Of a stretch of DNA of 29,261 bases, positions 7,810-16,459 are shown in pieces; positions within the stretch are counted from its first letter, which is position 1, and each line of letters opens with the position of its first letter. The DNA is taken from contig JANPCU010000174.1 of NCBI GenBank assembly GCA_031431195.1, forward strand, positions 1-29,261, given 5' to 3'. Position numbers and translations under genes: made by a program. This stretch comes from TH-plancto1 sp031431195 (lineage in GTDB: Bacteria; Planctomycetota; Planctomycetia; Planctomycetales; Planctomycetaceae). The notes beneath the pieces were generated by a model. It made no database searches and had not been told where the DNA came from. It saw only the letters and a program-made list of their open reading frames with translations.

Positions 7810-10362
7810 TCACTCCCTCTTCCTCCCCGGTCGGCTTTGCGGTGTCGCATCGGTAGGGTCTTCCGGCCAGGAATGCTTCGGGTACTTGCGCTGCAGTTCC
7901 TTGCGAACGGTCGAGTACGTGTTCTTCCAAAAACTCTCCAAGTCTTCGGTCACTTGTTGCGGACGCATGTTGGGAGACAGCAGGTGCAGCAACACTCGCA
8001 CTCGCCCACCCGCCACGCGCGGTGTCTCCTTCATCCCAAACACTTCTTGAATCCGCACAGCCAGTACCGGAGAGCGTCCCATTTCATAGGTCAATCGAAT
8101 GTGGCTCCCGCTCGGCACCTGCAGCTTGTCCGGGGCTTCGCGTTCGATCCATTGCAGTTGGGGATAGTCGTATCGACGTTTGAGTTCATCGAGCCACGAC
8201 GCTTGTTTGAGCTGACCAAACGAGCGGCAGCGGGAACAGAGTTCTCGCAACACGCAGTGTAGACCGGCTTGATCGAGCGGAGGAATTCCCGAGTCTGGCA
8301 GCCACTCACTGAGACACTGCACCCGCGTGACGAACCCGGCCACCTCGGGATTGTCGATCGGGAAGACCTTTTCCCAATTCCGGACAGCGGCCTCATACAA
8401 CACTTCGGCGGAGCGATCATCGTCAGGAAGCGGACAGGGTGTCTCGGCCAGAACGAGATCATCCCAGTACGTTCGCCGCCGCGCGACGGCTTGCAGCTGC
8501 GATGGATGAAAGAACACCTCGTCGACTTGGCGCAGCAACGACTCCGGCAGCCACTCGCGCTCCACTGCGGAGGCTTGCCGCACGAGAGCATCCGTCGCCC
8601 CCGCGTCGACATCAATGCACAAAAAGAGTTCGGAGTTGGTCACCGCCGATTGCGGAGCGAGCCTGACTCCCTTGCCGCCGACCATGATCCCTCGGTCGGA
8701 ACCCTTGTCGCGCCGCTTGGCCAAACGATCCGGAAAGGCGACGAGCAACGCGCGCGACAGTGCCTCCTCGCGATCATGGGCTCCCTGCGACGGACGCCCC
8801 AGTTCCGCCAGCAACTCTCGTCGCAACTGATCTGCGGTCCGTTGAATGAACTGTGCCGCCCCGACGTTGATCGAGCCGAATAGGAAGTCGCGCTGCCCGC
8901 GCGCGAAGAACTCTTGCAGCGCTTGCACGCGGTCGAACACGTCCGATCGCGAGCGATGCACAGCTGTCGTCCGCGCGGGGCCTCGGATCGTCCCAGCTTG
9001 CGGCTGGAAGAACGGGCTGCGTTCGGAGATTAGAGCGGCTAGCAGCACAGCCTCGTCGACGACCCCTTCAGCATGTCCTTCGACCAGTAGCCGGGCCAGC
9101 CGGGGATGGACCGGCAAACGCGACATCGCGCGACCGATGGGAGTCACGTTTCGCTGCGAGTCGATCGCTCCGAGCCGAGTGAGTAACGCGAGGGCTTGCT
9201 CGACAGCTGCTTCGCGGGGAGCCTCGAACCACGGGAAGGCCAGGACATCCTGCTCGCCCCAAGTGAGCAGCTCCAGCACGGGCCCGGCGAGGTCGACCCG
9301 CCGAATCTCGGGGTCATCGACATCGGGCCGCGTGCGATGCGTGGCCTCTTCCCACAGCCGCAGACACACACCTGGGCGCGTGCGTCCCGCGCGACCCGCC
9401 CGCTGATCGGCGGAGGCTTTTGAGATCGGTGATAGATCGAGATGGTCGAGACCGACATCGGGATCGAACCGCATCACCTTGGCCAGCCCGGTATCGACCA
9501 CCCCCGTGATGCCGTCGATGGTGATCGAGGTCTCGGCCACGTTCGTCGCGAGTACCACCTTCCGCTGCTGGCACGGCATAAGGACGCGGTCCTGCTCCTC
9601 AGCGGGCAGGTCGCCGAAGAGCGTCATCACCGCCAGGTCATGCTTGCGGGCGAGTGCTTCCAGCTCGCGCGAGGTGCGGTGAATCTCCGGCACGCCCGGT
9701 AGAAAAACCAACAGGTCGCCGGGCGTCTTGCCGAGCAGTTGCTCGATCCCGGCCACAGCCAGTTCTTGAATCGGCTGTCGTTCGCGGAACTTGATGTATT
9801 GAATGTCGACCGGGAAGAGCCGCCCCAGGCTTTCGACCACCGGGCAATCGCCGAGGAACCGGGCGATTGGCTGGCAGTCGAACGTCGCCGACATGACGAC
9901 GATCTTGAGATCAGGCCGGACCGTCTGCTGGACCCGCCGCACCATGCCGAGAGCCAGATCGCAGTTCAGGTTTCGCTCGTGGAATTCGTCAAAGACCACG
10001 ACGCAGATGCCATCGAGAAACGGGTCCGACTGGAGTCTTCGCAACAGGATGCCATCGGTGACGACAAAGAGTTTCGTGTCACGGGAAACCTGCTCATCGA
10101 AGCGCACTCGATAGCCAACTTCGCTCCCCAGCGGCACCCCGCGCTCAAAGGCGATTCGCCGCGCACTGGCCCGCGCCGCCAACCGCCGAGGCTCCAGCAT
10201 CACCACAGACCCGCCGCTCGCCAACCCCGCATCGAGGATCGCCGGTGGCACGCGCGTCGTCTTCCCCGCCCCCGTCGGAGCCTTCAGCACCACCGATGCG
10301 TGGGTCCGCAGAGCGGCCAACAACTCCGGCAGCACATCATCAATCGGCAGGGGGGGAAGCAT
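7810..10362 (-). CDS. hrpB: ATP-dependent DExH-box helicase HrpB
   Basis: DEAH-type RNA helicase of the HrpB family, expected in the cytoplasm; its substrate is unclear. With the start at 10362 the 850-residue product carries Walker A APTGAGKTT (28-36), DEFHERN (125-131), motif III MSATF, motif V TNVAETSITIDG, motif VI QRAGRAGRTRPG, and a long C-terminal HrpB-specific region ending in basic residues. This length is normal for the family. An ATG at 10425 would add 21 residues, but that extension lies within a palindromic repeat (10416-10507) and has no family resemblance, so the inner start is preferred. No Shine-Dalgarno sequence is evident at either ATG. The gene appears monocistronic. Confidence 0.93.
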   Translation of the reverse strand: MLPPLPIDDVLPELLAALRTHASVVLKAPTGAGKTTRVPPAILDAGLASGGSVVMLEPRRLAARASARRIAFERGVPLGSEVGYRVRFDEQVSRDTKLFVVTDGILLRRLQSDPFLDGICVVVFDEFHERNLNCDLALGMVRRVQQTVRPDLKIVVMSATFDCQPIARFLGDCPVVESLGRLFPVDIQYIKFRERQPIQELAVAGIEQLLGKTPGDLLVFLPGVPEIHRTSRELEALARKHDLAVMTLFGDLPAEEQDRVLMPCQQRKVVLATNVAETSITIDGITGVVDTGLAKVMRFDPDVGLDHLDLSPISKASADQRAGRAGRTRPGVCLRLWEEATHRTRPDVDDPEIRRVDLAGPVLELLTWGEQDVLAFPWFEAPREAAVEQALALLTRLGAIDSQRNVTPIGRAMSRLPVHPRLARLLVEGHAEGVVDEAVLLAALISERSPFFQPQAGTIRGPARTTAVHRSRSDVFDRVQALQEFFARGQRDFLFGSINVGAAQFIQRTADQLRRELLAELGRPSQGAHDREEALSRALLVAFPDRLAKRRDKGSDRGIMVGGKGVRLAPQSAVTNSELFLCIDVDAGATDALVRQASAVEREWLPESLLRQVDEVFFHPSQLQAVARRRTYWDDLVLAETPCPLPDDDRSAEVLYEAAVRNWEKVFPIDNPEVAGFVTRVQCLSEWLPDSGIPPLDQAGLHCVLRELCSRCRSFGQLKQASWLDELKRRYDYPQLQWIEREAPDKLQVPSGSHIRLTYEMGRSPVLAVRIQEVFGMKETPRVAGGRVRVLLHLLSPNMRPQQVTEDLESFWKNTYSTVRKELQRKYPKHSWPEDPTDATPQSRPGRKRE

Positions 10363-10415
10363 GCCGAGAACAGTAGAGCAGGGCGAACTGGCTGTCGAGT
10401 GACACCGGCTCATGG

Positions 10416-10507
10416 AGAGCGGCACGGCGTCAGCCTGCCGAGGAGCTCAGCCACTGCCCGCACGGGTTGGCATGCGGGGGCCTCGACAGGCTGACACCTG
10501 CCGCTCT
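10416..10507. repeat. Inverted-repeat pair upstream of hrpB
   Basis: The left arm (10416-10443) reads AGAGCGGCACGGCGTCAGCC then TGCCGAGG. The right arm (10481-10507) is its near-complement, CCTCGACAGGCTGACACCTG then CCGCTCT. A second, smaller hairpin, CACGCCCT (10570-10577) with AGGGCGTG (10592-10599), follows in the same spacer. Both lie in the 275-bp gap between the zinc-ribbon gene and hrpB. Confidence 0.7.
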
Positions 10508-10637
10508 GGTCGACGGCAGCGTGGCACGGTCTGAGGCTTTGCGAAGGCCGTAGTCCTCTCGCCGCTCGCCACGCCCTTTCGCCAACCCTACAGGGCGTGC
10601 CACCCGTCCCGGCGAGTATCAATTCACGCTTCTTGAA

Positions 10638-11078
10638 TCAGGGGATGATCGCTATCAGGAGTTCTGCGATCAAGCCCACAGCATCGCACATTCCCGCTGC
10701 CCCACTGGCGATATCGCCAGTTGTAACGCCTGCGGATGTTTGCGGCGGTTCAAGAGTCTCATGAATCGCTCGCACGACCTCGCCCGGATCGAGTATCAAT
10801 CCGTGGCATGTGGTGCAGAGATCGATCTCGGTCGAGCCAACTGGTAAGACCCGAAAGGTCGCGGTCTCACACTCGGGACAGGACAGCGCTCGCGTCGTTG
10901 CCGGAGCTGTTTTGAGCTGATCGGTTAGCTTCTTCAGGTTCTCCCCACCAATCACACAGACGAGACTGGCTCGTGTGACCCAACTCAAATGGCAGTGGTC
11001 ACACTTCCAGGTGACGACAAGGTCTTTGCCTACTCGTTGTAACGCCCCAGAGCAGAGTGCGCAATTCCATTGTGGCAT
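10638..11078 (-). CDS. Double zinc-ribbon protein, zf-TFIIB type
   Basis: A 146-residue protein with two predicted zinc ribbons. The first uses CALC (C6, C9) and CDHC (C26, C29). The second uses CPEC (C67, C70) and CTTC (C88, C91) followed by HGLILDPGE, the hallmark of the zf-TFIIB (PF13453) family. The C-terminus (about 125-146) is hydrophobic and could be a membrane anchor or a buried helix. Function is unknown; zinc binding follows from the motif, and DNA or RNA binding would be speculation. It is transcribed in the same direction as the secreted protein gene upstream, with 96 bp between them, so they may share a transcript. Confidence 0.7.
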   Translation of the reverse strand: MPQWNCALCSGALQRVGKDLVVTWKCDHCHLSWVTRASLVCVIGGENLKKLTDQLKTAPATTRALSCPECETATFRVLPVGSTEIDLCTTCHGLILDPGEVVRAIHETLEPPQTSAGVTTGDIASGAAGMCDAVGLIAELLIAIIP

Positions 11079-11174
11079 GCCATGGTCCTCTTGGAATCAC
11101 TCGCAACACAAACACCCCTGGTGAGTCTGAGCACTCTCCTGGGGCGAAGCGTTGAATCCACGTCTCTGATGCCG

Positions 11175-12857
11175 TTACCGACCGCCTTGCAGTCCCTGCA
11201 CAAAGCCGACCAGCTTCAGCACTCCCTGGAACTGTTCCACTGGAACCTTCGTCTTGATCCGCACGGCATGCTCTTCCCCGACAGCGGTGATCGCGGTGTA
11301 GCTGGGATCGAGCATCAGGTCTTCTACGGCGGCCCGCTGGAACGGGATCGCGACACCGGGAATGTTGATTGTGGTCGCGGCCAGCATGCCGTTCCTCACC
11401 AGACCCGGCAGGTCGAGCAGCAGCAGCAGGTGGGACTCGTCGGCCATCCCGGCACGGGCCTCGGTCAGCGAGTTGGACTTCGCCTCATACGCCTTCAAGG
11501 CGGCTGCCATGGTCTCCTGGTCGCCGCCTTGCACCTGCAAGTATCCGTCGGCCAGGGCGGTCATGCGGGTCTGCATGCCCTTCGCCCCGAACAATAGACC
11601 AGTGATCATGGCTTGTGTCGCGGCACCTGGCTGCTTGGCGTCGACCTTCTGGGTGATCGTCATGAGGTCGATCTTGTGAGTCCCCACCGTTTCCGCATCG
11701 GGCACCAAGGTCGTCTCCTGAGTCATTTCGCCGACCGTGATCGACTTCGAGAGACTGGCGAACTTTCTCGCTGCTGCCAACAGTTCGGACGCCTTCTTCG
11801 TCTCAAAGACTCCTGTGGTACGGAACAGCCCCTTCGTCCCGCTGGCCAGATCGAATGACATCACGGCCGAGGTGATCTGGTGTGTCTTCATGGCTCCGAT
11901 GTAGTCCTGCATCCCTTGGCGAACGGCCTCGTCTTTGTAGAGCATGGAGGTGAACTTCTCGGACGCCTGGGCGAGTTCGGCAAACTCGGCGCTGATGCCC
12001 ATGTAGACTGGCAGGTTTGCACCGAGCTTGGCGAGCGCAGAGAAGTTCGACTTCGGCTGCTTCTTCAGGAAGGCCGCGATGTCGCTGTTCTCTCGGAAAT
12101 CAATGTAGTCCTCGATCACCAGTCCCGACTCGGAAGCGTTCACCCCGACGGTGAAAGTTTCCGTATCTTCGAGCAGCTTAAAGGCCATGTCGGCTTCGAG
12201 CTTGAGTATCTCCACGACACTCGCTGCGTTGTCGACTCCGGGGGTGTTCAAGCCCTTCTGAATTCCCTCTTCGAACTTCAACTGGGCATCCAAGATCTTC
12301 GTGTTGTAGACCTCGGCGATGTGGCCCACATTGATGTGCAGCCCGATGTCAGACTTCTCGAAGACCTCGTGGGCGCTGGCGGACTTGGCCATCAACGTCG
12401 CGAGTGATTCCGTGGCCGAGACAGCCTCGGGCACTCCGTGATCTTTGTCGGCGTAGAAGACCCAGTCCTCGCGGACCTGTGACTCGAAGTTCTCGGGCAG
12501 GGCCTTTTGCAAGGCTGGCCCGTCAGTGGTCGGAATCGCAAACAGGGCCTTCGGCTCGCCCTCTTCCCGCACGAACAGCACGAGGTAAAAATCCTTCGTG
12601 CGATCGACTCCGCTCAACGCCGGGTTCGACAGAATCGGACCAAACAGCGTCGCGTCCTGCGAGACCATGTCACCAGCACCAGGCTGGACGGCATTTGCCA
12701 GGGCCGCGATGTTCTGGACCGTGGTGTCGAAGGCTCGAATGCGAATGACAACATCCGCCTCATTCGAGATCTGGCTCAGCGGCGAGTCCGCAGCCTGAAC
12801 CGTGAATCCAAACGCAATGGCGAATGTGAACGCCAACCAACGGGGTGTACTCATCAT
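11175..12857 (-). CDS. Secreted protein of unknown function
   Basis: I do not recognise a characterised family. The start at 12857 (or the adjacent ATG at 12854, with AGAGG 6 bases upstream) gives a good signal peptide: MSTPRWLAFTFAIAFGF followed by VQAA. An upstream in-frame ATG at 12896 would place a polar stretch before the signal and is less likely. The mature protein of about 535 residues is mixed alpha/beta with no transmembrane segment or cysteine cluster. It starts with a SQISNEADVVIRIR segment that, together with repeated 'level' and 'fraction' style helices, resembles large secreted proteins annotated as hypothetical in planctomycetes. No catalytic motif is visible. Confidence 0.75.
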   Translation of the reverse strand: MMSTPRWLAFTFAIAFGFTVQAADSPLSQISNEADVVIRIRAFDTTVQNIAALANAVQPGAGDMVSQDATLFGPILSNPALSGVDRTKDFYLVLFVREEGEPKALFAIPTTDGPALQKALPENFESQVREDWVFYADKDHGVPEAVSATESLATLMAKSASAHEVFEKSDIGLHINVGHIAEVYNTKILDAQLKFEEGIQKGLNTPGVDNAASVVEILKLEADMAFKLLEDTETFTVGVNASESGLVIEDYIDFRENSDIAAFLKKQPKSNFSALAKLGANLPVYMGISAEFAELAQASEKFTSMLYKDEAVRQGMQDYIGAMKTHQITSAVMSFDLASGTKGLFRTTGVFETKKASELLAAARKFASLSKSITVGEMTQETTLVPDAETVGTHKIDLMTITQKVDAKQPGAATQAMITGLLFGAKGMQTRMTALADGYLQVQGGDQETMAAALKAYEAKSNSLTEARAGMADESHLLLLLDLPGLVRNGMLAATTINIPGVAIPFQRAAVEDLMLDPSYTAITAVGEEHAVRIKTKVPVEQFQGVLKLVGFVQGLQGGR

Positions 12858-13160
12858 GTGCCTCTGTGAGGTGGGGGATTGAGCGGGAATCGTCATTGTG
12901 GCCGTGTTGTGCTGTATTGCATACGTCCAGAGGGCAGCTGCGGATCAAGATGTTCTCGCCGGAATTCCCGGCAAGTTCACAATTCAGCATCGAGCTTCCG
13001 GCGGAGAGTGTATTACACCAGTAATGCACCCCAGTGTCAATCATCTTCTCAATCAGTCGTGTTTAGCTGCAACGCGAAGTCTTTGAAGCGGAGCGCCCCC
13101 GCGTGACCCTCTCGCATCCAATCTCGACAGCGAGCGGGTAGACGTGAGTCCGCCCGCTCG
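12858..13160. other. Non-coding gap with two repeats
   Basis: The gap between the secreted-protein gene and cobA-hemD (both minus strand) has no supported gene. It holds repeat copy C (13061-13095) and a GC hairpin that reaches into the cobA-hemD stop codon (13129-13162). The sequence at 12905-13050 is less GC-rich and may include the promoter of the secreted-protein gene, but no clear -35/-10 pair was found. Confidence 0.6.
13061..13095 (+). repeat. 35-bp dispersed repeat, copy C
   Basis: Begins GTTTAGCTGCAACGCGAAG and ends CTTTGAAGCGGAGCG. Same length as copies A and B, with three or four single-base differences and no gaps. Confidence 0.85.
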
Positions 13161-13162
13161 CT
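13129..13162 (-). terminator. Hairpin at the 3' end of cobA-hemD
   Basis: AGCGAGCGGG (13129-13138) pairs perfectly with CCCGCTCGCT (13153-13162), giving a 10-bp stem and a 14-nt loop. The right arm contains part of the cobA-hemD stop codon (TAG at 13163-13161). No T-tract follows on the minus strand, so a termination role is uncertain. The motif reappears partially just inside the gene (GCGAGCGGGGACGGGCGGGC), suggesting a spacer repeat extending into the coding end. Confidence 0.45.
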
Positions 13163-14756
13163 ACGGTTTGGCGAGCGGGGACGGGCGGGCTTGCCCATCC
13201 GACTTCGCGCGACTGACCGCGATCGCGTCGAACAGACCGTCCCAGGTCGCTTCGCGGGCGGTGACTGACACGGGCAGCCCCACTTCGCCCGCAGCAGCTG
13301 CGGTGATGGGACTGATGGCGGCGATGTGGATCGATTGGCCAAGACGGGGCAGAGCTTCAGCGGGGAGCAGGCGGGCGAGGCTGTTAGCTCCCGAGGGACT
13401 GCTGAGGCAGATCCAGTCGAGTTCGCCCGCGCGGAGTAGCTCCTGCACCTGCGGTGTGAACTCGGTGGCGTCGATGTTCTGGTAGACCGGGAGTTCGGTC
13501 AGTTCGGCCCCAGCCGCACGCAGGGCCTGCGGCAAGACATCCCGCCCGCGCGTGGCTTTCACCCACAGGACGCGCTTCCCGGCGACTTGCTCCTGCAACG
13601 CTGCGGCGAGCGCTTCCGCGCGAAACTCGTCTGGCACGAGGTCAGCTTGGAGGTGCCACTTCGCCAGTCGTTCAGCCGTCGCTGTCCCGATCGCTGCCAG
13701 TCGGCATGACCCGAGACTGCGACCATCGCCGCCGCGTTCCCAGAGTCGACCGAGGAATGCATCGACCCCATTCACGCTGGTGAAGACGGCCCAGTCGAAC
13801 GTCTGGAGCTGACCAAGAGTCGCGTCGACCTCGGTCCAATCGGTGATCGGCTCGACAGCAATTGTCGGCATCAAGATCGGCTCAGCCCCCAGTTGGCGAG
13901 CCCTCCGCAGGGACTCTTCCGCCTGCCCCGCAGGCCGCGTGATCCCGATCCGCAACCCATGCAGCTGTCGCTTCTCGACCCAACTGGTTTGCTCCCGCAA
14001 CCGCACGCAGTCGCCGACAATCAGCAGCGACGGCGGCTTCAGCTTGGCTGCTTGTGCCACTTTCGCAATGGTCGCGACAGTGCCCGTGACCACTTGTTGC
14101 CGAGGCGTCGTCGCCTGACACACGACAGCTGCGGATTCAGTGGGGGAGCGGCCCGCCTCGATCAGCGAGTGGGTGATCTGCTCGATGCGGTGCAGCCCCA
14201 TGTAAAACACCAGCGTGCCCGGGAACTGGCCGAGCTGCTCGTACGGCAGGGCACTTTCCGGCTTCGTCGGGTCTTCATGCCCGGTGATGAGGGCTACCGC
14301 CGACGCATGGTCGCGATGCGTGAGCGAGATCCCCGAGTAGACAGCTGCTCCGGTGGCGGCGGTGATGCCGGGGACGACCTCAAACGGGATGCCCGCTTCA
14401 GAGAGCGCGACCGCTTCCTCGCTGCCGCGTCCGAAGATGAACGGGTCGCCGCCCTTGAGCCGCACGACCGTCTGGCCTTCGCGGGCGGCTGCGATGAGGC
14501 GCTGGTTGATCTCCGACTGGTCGAGGTGCCGACTGCCCGGCCCCCCCACGCGCGCGGTCCGCTCGGCGGTCGCCTTGGAGTACTCCAACAACTGTGGATT
14601 GGCCAGCCCGTCATAGAGAATCAGGTCAGCGAGTTGCAGGCATTCCAGTCCGCGTAAGGTCAACAACCCCGGATCACCCGGCCCGGCCCCGACCAGATAT
14701 ACGACGCCGGGGCGTACGATCGGGGTGGTCTTCGAAGGGGGGAGGGAGTCAGTCAT
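13161..14756 (-). CDS. Fused uroporphyrinogen-III C-methyltransferase / uroporphyrinogen-III synthase
   Basis: Bifunctional cytoplasmic tetrapyrrole enzyme. The N-terminal SUMT (CobA) half, about residues 17-255, transfers methyl groups from SAM to uroporphyrinogen III on the way to siroheme or cobalamin. It shows YLVGAGPGDPGLLTLRG, VRLKGGDPFIFGRG and PGITAATGAAVYSGI. The C-terminal HemD half, about 265-505, closes hydroxymethylbilane to uroporphyrinogen III and shows GLRIGITRPAGQ, VFTSVNGVDAF and WICLSSPSGANSLARLL. Such fusions are known in several phyla. The last 15 residues (ending SPLAKP) and the stop codon lie in GC repeat sequence and are not conserved family sequence. The gene stands alone, with no hemC or hemB nearby. 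Confidence 0.93.
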   Translation of the reverse strand: MTDSLPPSKTTPIVRPGVVYLVGAGPGDPGLLTLRGLECLQLADLILYDGLANPQLLEYSKATAERTARVGGPGSRHLDQSEINQRLIAAAREGQTVVRLKGGDPFIFGRGSEEAVALSEAGIPFEVVPGITAATGAAVYSGISLTHRDHASAVALITGHEDPTKPESALPYEQLGQFPGTLVFYMGLHRIEQITHSLIEAGRSPTESAAVVCQATTPRQQVVTGTVATIAKVAQAAKLKPPSLLIVGDCVRLREQTSWVEKRQLHGLRIGITRPAGQAEESLRRARQLGAEPILMPTIAVEPITDWTEVDATLGQLQTFDWAVFTSVNGVDAFLGRLWERGGDGRSLGSCRLAAIGTATAERLAKWHLQADLVPDEFRAEALAAALQEQVAGKRVLWVKATRGRDVLPQALRAAGAELTELPVYQNIDATEFTPQVQELLRAGELDWICLSSPSGANSLARLLPAEALPRLGQSIHIAAISPITAAAAGEVGLPVSVTAREATWDGLFDAIAVSRAKSDGQARPSPLAKP

Positions 14757-14891
14757 AAGGTCTTGCCAGGCCGCAGTGGGTCGCGTGTGAATCGAGAGGG
14801 GATCAGGGCGGTCGCCGGGCCAATGCTTGAACTTGATCGGAAGGTGAACGATCGGCTTACGCCAACTGCCAGTGAAATCATGCTCGCCAGA

Positions 14892-14919
14892 CTTCCGAAG
14901 TCTCAGAAGACTTCGGAAG
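14892..14919. repeat. Perfect 12-bp hairpin
   Basis: CTTCCGAAGTCT, loop CAGA, AGACTTCGGAAG. It has no adjacent T-run. A related half (TTCGGAAGTC) occurs at about 15190, just downstream of dapL. Confidence 0.7.
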
Positions 14920-14960
14920 GGGTGCAGTTGCCATCCTACGTCGAATTCGCCTTAATTCTA

Positions 14961-15151
14961 GGCCCCGCAGGGGCTGGACTCGACAGCCCAGGGCGTAGCC
15001 CTGGGAGCAAGTGGCCCCTTCACCGATCAAGGCCCCACGGGCCGCCGCCCTCTGGCGGAATGGAGGGTGGCCCGTGGGGCCATAAAGAACACTGGGCGTC
15101 CGATTTCCCAGGGCTTCGCCCTGGGCTGTCGAGTCAGGCCCCGTGGGGGCC
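14961..15151. repeat. 191-bp composite inverted repeat
   Basis: Outer arms at 14961-15006 and 15106-15151 are inverted copies of about 46 bp; each contains a CCCAGGGC/GCCCTGGG hairpin joined by CGACAGCC and a GGCCCC palindrome. Nested inside is a second pair, GGCCCCACGGGCC (15031-15043) and GGCCCGTGGGGCC (15069-15081), with CCGCC/GGCGG at its tip. A single arm of the same family is at 3616-3652. Confidence 0.8.
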
Positions 15152-15229
15152 GAAGAGTGAAATCCGACTTAGAATGGCGACCACACTCCTTCGGAAGTCA
15201 TTTCGGGACGGGATGTCTAGCCGGTCGGC

Positions 15230-16459
15230 TTACGCCAACTTCTGGAACCTCGCCACCGCTTCGATGGTGTTCTCCCGGCTGTTGAACGCACTCAACCGGA
15301 AGTACCCCTCACCGCAGCTGCCGAAGCCGCTGCCGGGCGTGCCGACGAGGTGGGCTTCGGACAGCAGTTTGTCGAAGAATTCCCAGCTCTTCAGCCCGCG
15401 CGGGGTCTTGAGCCAGATGTACGGAGCGTTGACGCCGCCGAAGACCTGCACCCCAGCTTTCGCGATTCCCTCGCGCAGCAGCTGGGCGTTTTCCAGGTAG
15501 AAGGCGATGACCGACTGCACCTGCTGTGATCCCTCGGCGGAGTAGATCGCCTCAGCCGCGCGCTGCACCGGGTAAGAGACGCCGTTGAACTTCGTGCAGT
15601 GTCGGCGGTTCCACAGGCTATGGATGTCCTTCAGCGTTCCCTCCGTCGTACGTCCCAGCAGCGATTGCGGGACGACGGTGAACGCGCATCGCAATCCGGT
15701 GAAGCCCGCCGTCTTGCTGAAGCTGCGGAACTCGATGGCACACTCGCGGGCGCCGGGGATCTCGTAGATCGAATGCGGAACCTGCGGGTCGGTGATGTAC
15801 GACTCATACGCAGCGTCGAACAGGATGATGGCTTCGTTGGCTCGGGCGTACTCGACCCATTGCGTCAGCGTCTCACGCGAGGCCACGGTCCCGGTCGGGT
15901 TGTTCGGCGAGCAGAGATAAATGAGATCGACCTTCTCCGCTGGCAGCGCGGGAGTGAACCCGTTATCCGCAGTACACGGCAAGTACACCAGCCCCGGGTA
16001 GCGCCCGTTGGCGTCGGCCACGCCGGTGCGACCCACCATCACGTTCGTGTCGACATAGACCGGGTAGACCGGGTCTTGGACCGCGATCGTGTTTTCCGCT
16101 CCGAATACATCCAGGATGTTGCCGACATCGCACTTCGAGCCGTCCGAGACGAACACCTCGTTGGCCGAGATGTCGCAGCCGCGCGACTGGTAGTCGTGTT
16201 TGGCGATCGCCTCGCGGAGAAAGTCGTACCCCTGCTCCGGGCCGTAGCCGCGAAAGGAGCTGCGAACAGCCAGCTCGTCGGTGGCCTTGTGCATGGCCGC
16301 GATGCAGGCAGCGGGCAGCGGCTCGGTGACATCGCCGATCCCCATGCGAATCACCTTGGCCGTCGGGTTCGCCTCGCAAAACGCCTTGACCCGCCGCCCA
16401 ATCTCGGGGAACAGGTAACCAGCAGCCAGCTTCAGGTAGTTGTCGTTGATCCGAGCCAT
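15230..16459 (-). CDS. dapL: LL-diaminopimelate aminotransferase
   Basis: PLP-dependent cytoplasmic enzyme that converts tetrahydrodipicolinate and glutamate directly to LL-2,6-diaminopimelate for lysine and peptidoglycan precursors. The 409-residue product carries family-specific blocks: VIRMGIGDVTEPLP (36-49), FRGYGPEQGYDFLREAI, FVSDGSKCDVGNI, QDPVYPVYVDTNV, CSPNNPTGT and FRSFSKTAGFTGLRC with the PLP lysine K249. The start at 16459 gives MARINDNYLKLAAGYLFPEI, the usual N-terminus; an ATG 48 bases upstream adds a tail without similarity. DapL rather than DapC/D/E is found in chlamydiae and planctomycetes, among others. The gene is monocistronic here. Its last codons contain one copy of the 16-bp direct repeat also at 14852. 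Confidence 0.96.
   Translation of the reverse strand: MARINDNYLKLAAGYLFPEIGRRVKAFCEANPTAKVIRMGIGDVTEPLPAACIAAMHKATDELAVRSSFRGYGPEQGYDFLREAIAKHDYQSRGCDISANEVFVSDGSKCDVGNILDVFGAENTIAVQDPVYPVYVDTNVMVGRTGVADANGRYPGLVYLPCTADNGFTPALPAEKVDLIYLCSPNNPTGTVASRETLTQWVEYARANEAIILFDAAYESYITDPQVPHSIYEIPGARECAIEFRSFSKTAGFTGLRCAFTVVPQSLLGRTTEGTLKDIHSLWNRRHCTKFNGVSYPVQRAAEAIYSAEGSQQVQSVIAFYLENAQLLREGIAKAGVQVFGGVNAPYIWLKTPRGLKSWEFFDKLLSEAHLVGTPGSGFGSCGEGYFRLSAFNSRENTIEAVARFQKLA

Larger units (their letters stand above)
14757..15229. other. Repeat-filled non-coding gap between dapL and cobA-hemD
   Basis: No gene is supported in these 473 bases. The gap contains a hairpin at 14892-14919, a 191-bp composite inverted repeat at 14961-15151, and one copy of a 16-bp direct repeat (TCGGCTTACGCCAACT at 14852-14867) whose second copy (15225-15240) overlaps the last codons of dapL. 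Confidence 0.75.

Noticed and set aside
7792..10494. Long open frames on the plus strand opposite hrpB
   Set aside because: They are mirror frames of a GC-rich gene; the minus-strand helicase motifs are complete and explain the region.
4305..13095. GTTTAGC at the repeat ends as an integron attC core
   Set aside because: It does not match GTTRRRY, no complementary RYYYAAC partner lies at the other end, and no integrase or cassette array is present.
14961..15151. CRISPR array
   Set aside because: The repeats are inverted and nested, not direct and evenly spaced, and there are no cas genes.
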